Source: Apostichopus californicus | Taxonomy: Eukaryota; Echinodermata; Holothuroidea; Aspidochirotida; Stichopodidae | Direction of reading: 5' to 3' | DNA length: 32,845 bases | Assembly: GCA_020650975.1 (NCBI GenBank) | Contig: JAIPMN010037451.1 | Location: 1 to 32,845 of the forward strand | Notes under the pieces: generated by a model | Databases searched by the model: none | What the model saw: only the letters and a program-made list of their open reading frames with translations | What the model was told of the DNA's origin: nothing | In this document: one piece after another, positions 1 to 11,200 of the stretch | Layout: each line of letters starts with the position of its first letter | Position numbering within the stretch: the stretch's first letter is position 1 | Position numbers and translations under genes: made by a program

Positions 1-570
1 AGATTGAATTGGCTTACAAAACTGCCATACACGAGGTAAAAGACATGTCACTTTTATCCAATCATGACTTAATGTTTCTGTCACAAGACAGCAGCAGCCA
101 ATCACACTCTTTATATGTTTAATTCCTGGAAATCATTTAAGGTAAAGGTTAACAGAGTATTTACATACATCTGCATATGTTAAATATACATGAGGGTTCA
201 CGACACTATAAGTGTTTGACATAACAGAAGGCAAAACCAAATATAAAATCCACATTATAACCAAATATAAAATCCAAACTTCTTTGGCACAGAAGAGGAA
301 AATAACTTCCTTGGAAGAAGATGGTGGATCTTCAGAGTGATGATTGTTTCTATGCATGTGCTTTCTCTGACAATGTCATGATTTGTGCTTTATTCCAATA
401 AATTGAGAGTACAGAAAGCATTCATGTCTTATTAACTCTTTTCTGACAGTGTTGGAAGCACTAGACAGTGCCAACCATTCTGAATCTCATGTTTCATTAC
501 ATTCACAACCCGAATAACCCGTCTAAGGTACTCACAGAAGTTTTCGAACTGCTTTTAGATGTCATGACAT
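1..570. other. No gene seen; AT-rich non-coding sequence
   Basis: Short ORFs here (for example 133-357 on the minus strand) have no domain, no splice context and a composition expected from AT-rich DNA. I see nothing else to annotate. Confidence 0.5.
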
Positions 571-957
571 TTTCTATAACGTTATTATAACATTTGTCAA
601 AACATGATTATAATGTCTTTACAACATTTTCTGCAACATTTTAAAAACATTGTGCTGAAATCGAAATAATGTTATATAAAATGTTGTGAAAACTTTATCC
701 TGCTATTCTAGCGACTCAACATTTAAAGTTTTATAACGTCATTTTATAACGTTGTCATAGCATTTGTCAAAATGTTATTATAATGTTTTCACATCAATTT
801 CTGAAACATTTATAAACGTTGTGGTGACACCGAAATAGCGTTACATAAAACGTTGTGGAAACGTTAACCTGCTATTCTAGCGACTCAACATTAACGCTTT
901 AATAATATTATTTATAAAGTTATCATAACATTTGTTCAAATATTTTCCTGATATTTT
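571..957. repeat. ~170-bp tandem repeat, about 2.3 copies
   Basis: The segment beginning catttgtcaa at 591 recurs at 761 (170 bp later) and again, degraded, near 929. Each unit carries the internal landmark ctattctagcgactcaaca (around 704 and 872) and several AACGTT/ATAACG motifs, giving it a partly self-complementary character. The right side ends in ttttgctggg near 971-980. The look is that of an internally tandem non-autonomous DNA element or satellite unit; no terminal inverted repeat or target duplication was found. Confidence 0.75.
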
Positions 958-979
958 AAAAACAATTTTTGTTTTGCTG

Positions 980-2950
980 GGTTCCTAATATGAAAAAAAA
1001 AGAGTATTATAACGTACACCGGACTTGATTTATTATAAGGACAAAACTTGAACGCATTCAACCCAGTACATGCATTCTGTTATTTACTACCCAGAATTTA
1101 ACTTACACAGTGACCAGATATTAGTAAGGTTAAATTGCCAAATAGTTACGGGGTTCATTATATTTCATACATGAAGGTATACAACAAATATTGCCAAGAG
1201 TCAACTGAAGTTATGACTTGCAGTGACCGTAAGTTATGCAGCTATTCTCAGTGAATACTATCAAAACTGTCCGACTCTATCACAGATGAAACTGCGATCC
1301 TTCCAGTATACATGCTACATGTAGCCCCCTGGCAAGAGGTACCGGTAGTGATTGATAGCTTAGCGAACACAGCTGAATTAACGATTCAATAGTTAAATAA
1401 CGTTCCATTAGTAGACCTACCTTGTGAAGACTAGCGATATTCTTTCTATTTTCTCAAGAATATTCTCCAACAACCAGAAAGTGTAGATTATCATAGCTTC
1501 AATGTCCTCATGACGGAATCCTATAGTTCAAGTTGGCTTCTAAAGCTTACTTGATGACTTTTGTCTTCTGTCGATCTAAATTAATGAGGGCAAAATCCAA
1601 CGTCGTAACGTAAAAATAACCAATAGTCAACAATAGTATGTTTGGTTGTGATAACACGAGGTAGGTGCATTTGAGGAGACTATAGGTGATAGCAAACAGG
1701 GCGTACAGTGAGTCAATGGAGGTAGTAAGAAACTAGTGTACTGTACACACACGGTGCATTCCATATATACGGTGCGTGCACGAAGATTGCATGTATAGGC
1801 CTTTAGGCTAGATTTTCTAAACTGTTGAGATAATGCAGCGAGCTGCTCACTGCATAATCTCACAGTTTGTACGGCAGCCTAACATACCTCTCTTCAGCCT
1901 ACACTCCTCATTACTGGTAATGATAAAGGGGGGTTTGTGTTATGAAGAACTTAATGTATTTACTGGTATAGAATTCTACGTACTTCTTTAGTTTCCGATA
2001 ATATAACTGTGGATCAATTCGCCGTACGTGCACAGCTTTATAATCCCTCGAAGCAGAATAGTCTAAAGACGTCAGGATAATAGAAAGAATTTTATTTTTG
2101 TTAGTTTGTATATTCAAAGGACAGGTCTTTCTTTGAAAGAATCACGACAACTTCTCGTATGTCTAGATCCCATATGAAATAGAACGAGTGACCCTTCGAG
2201 GGATACTTATATTTGTTTGTTTGGTCCCTTTAAGACTCTTTCATTGAAAATTTGACAGAAAGGAGGGAAAGGTCAATAAGAAAGGTATTTTGTTCTGAAA
2301 ATTTGGAGTAAAACAGCTTACTTTGTGAAGATTTACTCTGAATTCGGCAGTCGTTATACATACTAATGCAATCACTCTACATTGTACATTATAAGCGTCC
2401 GGTACAAACACTTCTTGGTCGCCATGTATAGCATAGTAAAGTGTAATATTACATTGTATCAAGGCAGTTACTAATATATCACTTAATTTGGAAACCAGTC
2501 GTCTTGCGTATATGTATTTTCCGTTCCGTATTTAAAGTTGTCCTCTTCAATCTTACATGGTTATGAAAACGAACGAAATTCTTTTGACTTTGAGAACGAC
2601 CCAAGTTGAAGGACAGATTTTCTCATCAATTGTTCACAAAGAATGGTCAAAGTATTGAGGGCGCTATAAAAGATCTTTGATTGTTGTTGTATTAATCAAA
2701 TCGTCTTTCAAATTCCCTGCGTTGAAGAATAAGTATAGTTTGGCCACGCTAAGGATTTGACTGTATTTTCCTAACATGTTCATGTTCAATTTTTAGCCCG
2801 TAGCCATTGCGGAACCATAGGCTTACTAAGGAGGGGGATTAAGCCGACTTCTATTGATTGTAATACTACCCAGAAAAAAATGGACTGACATCATATGGTG
2901 CATTCTGTAAGTTATAAAATAGGTGTATTATTAGGTTTACACGCAATGGT
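980..2950. other. No gene seen; unassigned non-coding sequence
   Basis: About 2 kb without a credible coding exon. Short minus-strand ORFs at 1627-1863, 1911-2117 and 2241-2462 show no domain, periodicity or splice borders and are taken as chance. Confidence 0.5.
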
Positions 2951-2959
2951 GTGCTAATA

Positions 2960-3285
2960 TTAGTCCTTTTCATTCGTGTGGGGTTGAAGGGAGGGGGCGG
3001 GGTGTGGACACCCTTTCTGGATCCCAGCCTGATAGCTGTACAAGTTGAATTCGGAATACTTTATGAAATGAGAATTGATATATGACAATAAAAACAGAAG
3101 TATGCATGTTGTTGTTGTTGCACCCATTGGGACTGACAGGACCGTCATTTAACTTCCCCGTCCGACGGAAGGGTTTGCACCTCAGCAATGGGAGTATTTT
3201 CTCAAATACTGAGGGAGACGTAGGCACCCCTTTTCGCCATCAATGCAGTGCAGGTATGGCGAGGGAAGTATTTTATTAAATTATA
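2960..3285. other. Unassigned island of balanced base composition, possible repeat fragment
   Basis: This stretch is clearly richer in G and C than its flanks and is open in several overlapping frames on both strands (3082-3279 on plus; 2960-3148 and 2970-3227 on minus). That is typical of a repeat fragment rather than a single-frame gene. It starts with a G-run (gggagggggcggggtg near 2990-3003) and includes a GTTGTTGTTGTTG run near 3108. I do not recognise a family, and no terminal repeats are visible. Confidence 0.35.
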
Positions 3286-3289
3286 GCTG

Positions 3290-3775
3290 ACTTAAGGTCA
3301 AACATTTTTTGTCAAGAATTATAATTAATGATATAATAACATATGGTTGAATTCGTAATGTGCTTGTCATAGCCTATATGATGATATCATTAAATCGAAT
3401 TAATGATATTAATGAAGTATTGATATGTACGTCATATTTTTGGGTATCATTAATTTATTTAAAGATAACTATTACTGAATTCATGAAATGTTCATAGAAA
3501 GTGATGATATCTTGGATAAGTCATTTTAATAAAATATCAAGAATTTCATTCGTGATATCTCTAATTGAGTAAGTGAATATCAAAAAAAGAAAGTATAACA
3601 TGAAGGATTATCCTACAGACAATTTAGGATATCTTAATGTACTTTCTGATATCATCAAATTAATTTAAAATATTATGAAATATTTTAGGATATCATCAAA
3701 TGTTTTTTAGTGATATCATTCATAATTACTGATATCATTAAAAAATAAAAAACATTCAATATAAAGTAAAACGGT
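3290..3775. repeat. Degenerate GATATC-centred repeat cluster
   Basis: Eight GATATC hexamers occur between 3383 and 3736 (at about 3383, 3505, 3553, 3628, 3648, 3689, 3712 and 3731), most in the longer palindromic context TGATATCATTAA or TGATATCATCAA. Spacings in the right half are near 20 bp. This looks like a decayed minisatellite or a cluster of near-palindromic units in very AT-rich DNA. There is no coding potential. Confidence 0.6.
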
Positions 3776-3779
3776 TGTA

Positions 3780-6005
3780 CTTTTTGCACACCATCAAGAT
3801 TGAGTATCATGATCGATAGCGGATCAGGTATAACCAACATTATATTAACGCTTTGACATTGTATAATTTATCATCACGGATATTTCAAGAGAAACCAAAC
3901 GAGGACCTTGTAATCGCATCCGAGCTCTTATCTTTGACGGAAATTGAAAAAGGAAGAAATTAGTATATAATTGTCATATGATAGTTATCTTTCAGTATTA
4001 AAATTGGATTATGATAAGTAAAGGTCATTTCAATAGGTTTGGCATATGGCTTTGCCATTCACGCAGGTATTGTGCTGTGTGCATCCATGTAGGGCCTTGC
4101 AACATTCATGTTATCCCGTAGTGGCATGCTCAAGGTTGGGAGGGGCGGGGGGGGGGGAGGTGGTTGGTTCCGTCGGGGGTTCTTACGTTCAGTCAGGAAA
4201 TATATAGTTCACTGCTAACGGTATAAACACACACACCACAAATATCACAACCTTGGGTTCGAGCTCATTATAAACCTAATTCATATTCTGAATACAACTC
4301 AGAATGAACCATTTAACTTTTAAAAAAAAATTTCTAGGGATGACCCTAGATCTTATACATGGCTGTCGGCTTCAGTGACACACCCCTTTTTTAATAAAAT
4401 CCTTTATTCTCCCACTGGCAGTACTATATAGATTCGGCTGCTATCTAAATCAGTCGAGCGAATGCTGTCATTTGAATCCACTTCCTCTCCACACGTTTGA
4501 TTTGCACGACACTGTTTATCAGTAACAAAATCAACTTTTAATTCCGTACATTGAAATGAGGCTACTTTCTAAATCAGTTTATGAAAGTAAAAATTTCTGC
4601 ATGCAAACAGTTCTCGTGTCAATTACATCGGACGTTGAAATTAGTTGTTTAATTATGTAAGAAATAGTTTCACTTTTTATTAGAGACGTACCAAATGCCA
4701 CGATTAGCCGAATTTAAGTGACTGTTACTTTCAGTTCACGCTTTGAAATATCATTATTGCTTGTTTTTTTCCCGGGTATCTTTTTAACACAGAAAGTTTC
4801 ATTATGGAAATATAAGAACAAATGAAAAATTGACTCTCTTCATATTTTGATAAAAAAGGTATACTTTCACTTTTAGAATATCGCTAATTCATTTCCTATC
4901 CAATATCACTGTTCAAAGATGTTAGGATCAATCGTTTTGTCTTGATTTGTTCATACTTCTCTGTCCTTTGGGACGATGGAGCGTTGTTCGCCTCGTAGTC
5001 CGACTGGTAATTCATCAGCAGGAAGTCTCGCACTGATCCACAATCAACATACTCTTGGTATATATATATATAGTATGGGACTAAACATTATATAGAAAAG
5101 CAAAATTTCGATTTATCGTTTAATTTAAACGATAAACAGATACCATTATATTGCCTTCCTTTTGTAATCATGGTCGGATCCTGCAGGATTTTGAAAATCT
5201 TGGGTGAAGTCGGGTGTAGTGGGGTGAGGAGCTCATATCGTTGAAGAGAACATTAAATTAAAGATGTAATATGATCAATTATGGGAGTGTTAAAGCTTGC
5301 ACTAGGTATATAAGTACGTAACTATGTCTCTAACCAATTTCCGACTCCCAAACACCAACGACCCGAGACAACGGATCTCGACATGAAGCGGTGAAAATCC
5401 GCCTCAATTTGATGTTGCGGTGGTGAAACGAGACAGTATTATAAATTAAATGAAGTAGCATAGTTTTTAAACTATTCATTGCGTTGTATAAATTATTCAA
5501 CATTAACTAAGCAATGCTTTTCATTTGCAGAGACATCACCATATCTTTCCTAGGCAGAGTAATGTAACATCTGTAATCGTGCACCTGGCCTTTTGTTCTC
5601 TGAGCTGAGTTCCCGGTCTCCGGAAGTCATGTGACGCAATCCCGTCCTGAATTAGTGCTTTCTCTTTGTGATTCCTGCGCCACACATGTTAGGCAAGTAG
5701 GTTTATTTTTATTTTTATTTTTTTTATAAAACCACTAATGCATGATCGGTAAGTTCAGTGAGAAAGTTTATATAAGTAAAATCTCTTCGTACCACCTAGT
5801 CTACAGTACATTAATGTTTTGAATTGCTATATCTCGTTCCATTATTCTAAGAAGTTAACGCTTATATAACGTTGTTGTTGGTCTACTGTTAATTTTTGCC
5901 GTATAAATTGACATTGATCAATTGCGCCGTGGACTTTGCAAACATATTTTCGTACAAAAGGTATACAGAAGTAAACTTCTCTTCATGGAGTGTAAACAAC
6001 AAAAA
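3780..6005. other. No gene seen; G-run, TA-repeat and one palindrome
   Basis: Contents: a G-rich run at about 4136-4163 that could form a G-quadruplex; a short (TA)n at about 5059-5072; and a palindrome at 5112-5136 with 11-bp perfect arms (tttatcgttta / taaacgataaa) around 3 nt. No exon or mobile-element protein was recognised. Confidence 0.45.
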
Positions 6006-6008
6006 GTT

Positions 6009-6083
6009 ACAGCTGAATATTACACTGCGTTTTTTTAGCTGAGATATGACAGTACTAGTGACACTCATGAGTACCAGGAAGAC
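6009..6083 (+). pseudogene. Decayed copy A of the gene 1 tail exon
   Basis: The run acagctgaatattacac, then ttttttagctgagatatgacag, then actcatgagtaccagga follows gene 1 exon 4 (11,645-11,735) and the second copy at 7380-7480 in order. About 12 bp are missing in the middle. Read in the parental frame it meets TAG at the tttttag step. No splice acceptor or upstream Ig exon is recognisable next to it. It is best read as a fragment of a duplicated receptor gene. Identity was judged by eye only. Confidence 0.6.
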
Positions 6084-6678
6084 ATTAATGACACATCTAT
6101 TCAAAACGTTAGGGTTAGCAATGGTCATGATGATTGTAACAGAAGTGCGTATTTCGAATCATGAAAATATGCCCATACTTTTACAGAAATACGAATTTTA
6201 AGTGTGATGTTTGACGCACCTAACAGTTTCCATTTCTCCACCTGTTTTAGAATTGGGATGTTAATAAGTATTGTTAACTTTGCAGCGTGCGTTATAAGGA
6301 AACAAACTTTGGGAATGTAGTTCAGGCGATGTTTTCCAAACGTTTGTTCTCTGTTGTACTAATCGAAACTTGTTTGACTTACTCTGCTTTTAAATGATTC
6401 ATGTAAAGGACAAATCACACGATCTTATTTGTTGTGGATACGGCCGTGCTATAGCTCTTCAGAAAACGCAACTAAATAACAAGTCCAGGTTTATATAAAT
6501 TACTTTCCCTCAATTTACCATTTTTAAGCAATAGTGAAAGTAACAAGGAAGGAAGCATCAGAACAGTAGAGTGACACACAATTACCACAATTAAAAATAA
6601 TAACTCACTAGACGCTGTGCTACTGACTAGACTTGACGAAGAAGTACATTGTACAACGTAGCCAGATTTTCCTAGTGC

Positions 6679-7191
6679 GCAGTGTATTGCAGTTATAACT
6701 AATTAACCATCAAGTGTATATAAAGCGTGTTATAGTGTATTGTAGTTATATCTTATGAACTATTAAGTGTATGCTGTGTGTCATAGTGTATTGTAGTTAT
6801 ATATAATGAACTACTAAGTGTATATGGTGTGTGTCATAGTGTATTGTAGTTATAACTAATTAACCATCTAGTGTGTATAGTGTGCGGTATAGTGTATTGT
6901 AGCTATAACTAACTTAATCTTCAAGTGTATATGATGTGTGCTCTAGTGTATTGTAGTTATATATAATGAACTTTTAAGTATATATGGTGTGTGTCATAGT
7001 GTATTGCAGTTATAACTAAGTAACCAACAAGTGTATATGATGTATGTTTTAGTGCATTTCAGTTATACCTAATTAGCCTTCAAGTGTATATGATGTGTGT
7101 TCTTATGTATTGCAATTATAATAACTGTGTTATAGTGTATTGTTGTTATAACTAAGTACCATCGAGTGTATACGGTGTGTTTTATAGTGTA
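6679..7191. repeat. ~53-bp minisatellite, array 1 (about 9-10 units)
   Basis: Units resemble gtgtattgcagttataac, then taattaaccatcaagtgtat, then a short TG-rich spacer, with a period close to 53 bp. Copies differ at many positions, so the array is old. The same unit forms array 2 at 10,498-10,856 inside intron 3 of gene 1, which ties the two loci together as one duplicated segment. Confidence 0.85.
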
Positions 7192-7526
7192 TCGCAGAAC
7201 AAAGAACGGCGTTGCACCATTACCAGGTTACCTCTGAAATCGCGTTCACTTGCTTTTTCAGACGTGAAATAAATCTTTCTATTTTTGTTAATTGGCAGGA
7301 ATAATTCACGATGCTCGAGCACAGACATTTGCAGAATCATCAATGGAATGCAATCACCGGGTCCATCAGCTTAAAACAACTGAATATCCCAAAGACACCA
7401 CAGAGCGGTATTTTTAGCGAAAATATGACAGTACGTAGTGACACTCATCAGTATCAATAAATGGAACAGCCTAATGGAAACAACAACACAAAGATAAACA
7501 GAAAAAATGTCAACTGTGTATATTAC
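7192..7526 (+). pseudogene. Decayed copy B of the gene 1 intron 3 end plus tail exon
   Basis: From aaagaacggcgttgcaccat (7201) onward this follows 11,491-11,790 of gene 1: the intron end, an intact cag acceptor at 7296-7298, and the exon starting gaataattcacgatgctcga at 7299. In the gene 1 frame the copy reads NNSRCSSTD and then, around PSA, meets TAA, with a small deletion relative to gene 1. A further stop (caataaatg) falls where gene 1 has YQEM. The end caactgtgtatattac matches the gene 1 C-terminus, where VYY is encoded. It lacks the LINE that separates the minisatellite from the exon in gene 1. No Ig or transmembrane exon was found upstream, so this is a partial copy. A use as an alternative short tail is not excluded. 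Confidence 0.8.
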
Positions 7527-7914
7527 TAAACACGCAATGTATCTGCAAAATTATAGATCAAATGGATTTTTGTATAATCTACCCGTGTTCATATGTTTGC
7601 TTCCTGCTGTTTGGTTTGTGTCTGTCTCCTTTAATGTCAGACGATTACGTAAAAGACACTGAGTTCAAGCACCAATGATTGTCCAGCCGTTTTATTTAAA
7701 AACCATGTTGTAACCTAAAGCCTTACTGTAGATGATTAACATTGTTATATGACTATGAGCGCCTGCAATCTTAACATTTATAATCCTTAACTTATTAGAT
7801 CTATGAAGGATCTAAAGTTAAGCATCATTTTATTTTGTCGATCCTAAAGGATTAGCAAAGCACTAACGATCGTTGACGGTTTACTGAGAGAACATAAGCT
7901 GCTTGTGATTCAAT

Positions 7915-8233
7915 ATGGAGAGAATTTGGTTCACATTCTTATTGATTTTCTTCGTTTCTGGTTCACGTGGATCTAAAGACCCAATAGTTGTCAGACTTGT
8001 TGAAAGAGATTCTGTGATCTTGAAATGTAATGGATCTGCGACAAAAGGAAACAAATGGTTTATTGACGATCGAGTCATCTTTGCAAATATAATAAGTTTT
8101 GATTCTTTAGCGGGTGTCAGCTTATCAAATGACTACTCATTATCAATATCAGACGTTACATTCAATCACCAAGGATTGTATAAATGTTATCGTAACAATA
8201 TCCATGTTGTGAGCTACCAAGTGACAACAGTAG
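7915..8233 (+). CDS. Gene 1 exon 1: signal peptide and V-type Ig domain
   Basis: The leader MERIWFTFLLIFFVSG is followed by a V-like domain with both canonical cysteines: KC at about residue 38 and YKC at about 92, with KW between them. The exon ends at acagtag before gtaagt, in phase 1. Leader and domain share one exon, unlike gene 2. Confidence 0.88.
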
Positions 8234-11200
8234 GTAAGTAATGTAACAATATTTGTACTGCCATGTTATATATGTAATTGTTATTGTAGTATAATAGGCT
8301 ATATCATCTGTGTTGCAATAATTCAAAATAAACATAAACCATGGTGTGAAGTAAGTTTTCTTTTATCTATTTGAAATAATTTCAAATAAATGAAACTCAT
8401 GGAGTGACGGTATTAAAGCACGTAACCTACAATTACATGAGATTAGAACGAAGCTACACTTGGAGAGCAAATGTGTCAATATCAGAGTTGCCACTTTCTC
8501 AAATTTTAGGGATAATACTTATCACAGTACTTGTGGTTATCTTACAATTTATTGAGAATTATAGAGCTGTATACTCAAGAAATACAAATAATAGACCACA
8601 CTTAAGTCTTGCTTTCATGTCAGAATTATCTTGTATGAATGTATGTATGTATTTTAGATCCTCCTGCAAGCAGGAACTCGCGAAGAAGCCTCATTGGCTT
8701 ATCAAAGCCGCAAGCTAACCAAAGTCAGTCTCTTACATTCATATTTAACGTCCATGATTATGAATTGTCAATTGTCAACAACTCTGTAACTAGACGACAT
8801 ACGTTAATCTTGGTGCGACTTGAACCGGGGACCTTATGATTGAAAGGCACCGGCGTTAACCACTGAGATAACACTACACTAACTTAACTTGTAACTTAAT
8901 GAATTATGTAATTATTCATTATTGTGTGTTGTATGTTGTGTTCATATTTTGTCATAAGTAATTACTTATTACCTGATTTATTGATTGAGTGCGCGTAAAT
9001 GTTCATAATTCATTTATAGATCACTAACATATCTCTTTCAAAGTTCTCGCTACCCCTCCCCTCCCCTCCCTTTTGAAGGGCTAAGTAACTCAGTGTTACG
9101 ATAATCTTTGAGGGCAGAGCAAATGAAAGTTCCTGAACAGATGTTATTAACATGATGTCCGACTATTTATAATAGTTGAAACAAATATCATTGCAGTCTT
9201 AAAATATCTTAGATGATTATCTTTCTCCAGTGATTCCAGAGCTTACATTATCATTTGATCAACGAACGGTTGGCGAACCGACACGTTTATATGATTACTT
9301 AGTAGAGGATCGAAGCAAAGCTCTAAAGGTTAGATGTATTGCTATTAGTTCCAGACCTCCTGCTAGCATAACGTGGGTTGTGAATGGTGAAGATGTAGAC
9401 GTATCCAATGTACACAATGTACTATACAAACCAAACAAGGAGAACCTAAACACCACAGACTCAGAATCTACATTACATCTACTACCAGCTGGAACTCACG
9501 TCAACATTTCATGTCAGTTTAAAGGGATAGAATTAGTTAGTCAGAACCTGACTATCAATTTTATCTTGTTTGAGAGCTCAGATGAATCAGGTAAACTGCA
9601 TTAGCTTATACGAAAATTTAATTCAGAATTACTTAATGATTTAGTTTTGTCTCAAAATCACCCTCTCCCTGTTTTTGTTTCTAGTTTTGTTTTGCTATAC
9701 TAACGTCACTTTAGGCCTATTTTTAGCAAAATGAAAGCTTTCTGATAACTAATACGGCCAGCATCAATCATTAATAAAGTTAATCAGGATAAAGTACTAA
9801 GTAATAAACGTAAATCAATCAATATTCAATATCTATAGTGTTGTGTTTAATGAACATTTTCCTTAACATGAGAGGCAAATGATCAACATTGACGAAAGCT
9901 AGAAAGGGAATTCCAGACAATAAAGCAAGGTTTTTTTCAAGTTTATTATACGGAAATGCTGAAAGACGAGGATAACAATAGATACCAGTAGATTTTTTAT
10001 TATCGTAATTGTGTATTTCATTGTTGATTAAAAGACCCTTTTATAAACATAAGATATATTATGAACTATTACGTCTATGCGTGTAAAACATGCGACGGGT
10101 ACATTTATGTCACCCTTAAGTGCATACCTTTAACAACAACGTCGGGTTTACCAAAGTGAAAATAGCTCAGTATAAAAGGTGACTTTGACATTGATTCGGA
10201 CATAAGCTCCATTGAACAGAAAATTGAAGAAGATCATATCGTACAACTATATATATTCCTAAAGTATTGAGTTAACTTTGGTAAGGACATGAATTTGTTA
10301 TAATTTATCCCTCCATAGTTTCAGAAGATGATTCTTCGCAAGATGATGCCGAGACGAAGGATTCAGATTTGTTGGTTTGGTCATTGGTTGCCGTCATTTC
10401 CTTCCTCTTAATACTGCCAGCGTTTACATGCGGGTTGTTTATCAGCAGGTAGTATTTGGTCCTAGAAATAAAGAAGTTAACATAATTACATTATATCTTG
10501 TGTGTGTATGACATGCGTTACAGTGTATTGGCAGGTATAACTAATTGGCCACCTAGTGTACATGATGTGTTTACGGTACATTACGGTGCATAATTAACCA
10601 TCAAGTGTATATGATGTATTTGATAGTGTATTGCAGTGATAACACATTAACCATCCAGTGCATATGATGTGTGTTACGGTGTATTGCAGTTAAAACTAGT
10701 TAACCATCCAGTGTTTATGATGTGTGTTATAGTGCATTGCAGTTATAACAAATTTACCATCCAGTGTATATGATGTGTATTATAGTTTAATGCAGTGACA
10801 ACTAATTAACCGTCAAGTGTACATGATGGGTATTATAGTGTATTGCAGTTAGTTTATGGTATGTGATACAATGCTTCTCTTTTCACAAGCAAGTAGTGGT
10901 TTTAATTCCGTTACTATATGGAAAATGTAGAGCAAATCAATTTTTGTTATGATTATGGACCAATATTTTCTGGTTGTATGATATTCATCTCCAATATTTT
11001 GCTAAGGATAAAGAAGTACTCGAAAAGGTCCAGAGGAAGGTTATTAGGATTATTAGTTCCATAAAGGGTGTTTCTTATTATAGGCGGTTACAACTGATAA
11101 ATCTCACTTCACTGGAGCTTAGGAGGTTACGTGGTGACTTGATTCAGGTTTTGAAGATTGTGTATGGTTTTGACAATTGATCCTTCACTGACTTTTCATG

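Noticed and set aside
8808..8880. tRNA gene on the minus strand
   Set aside because: A- and B-boxes are present, but the acceptor and T stems do not pair and the sequence continues into a SINE body.
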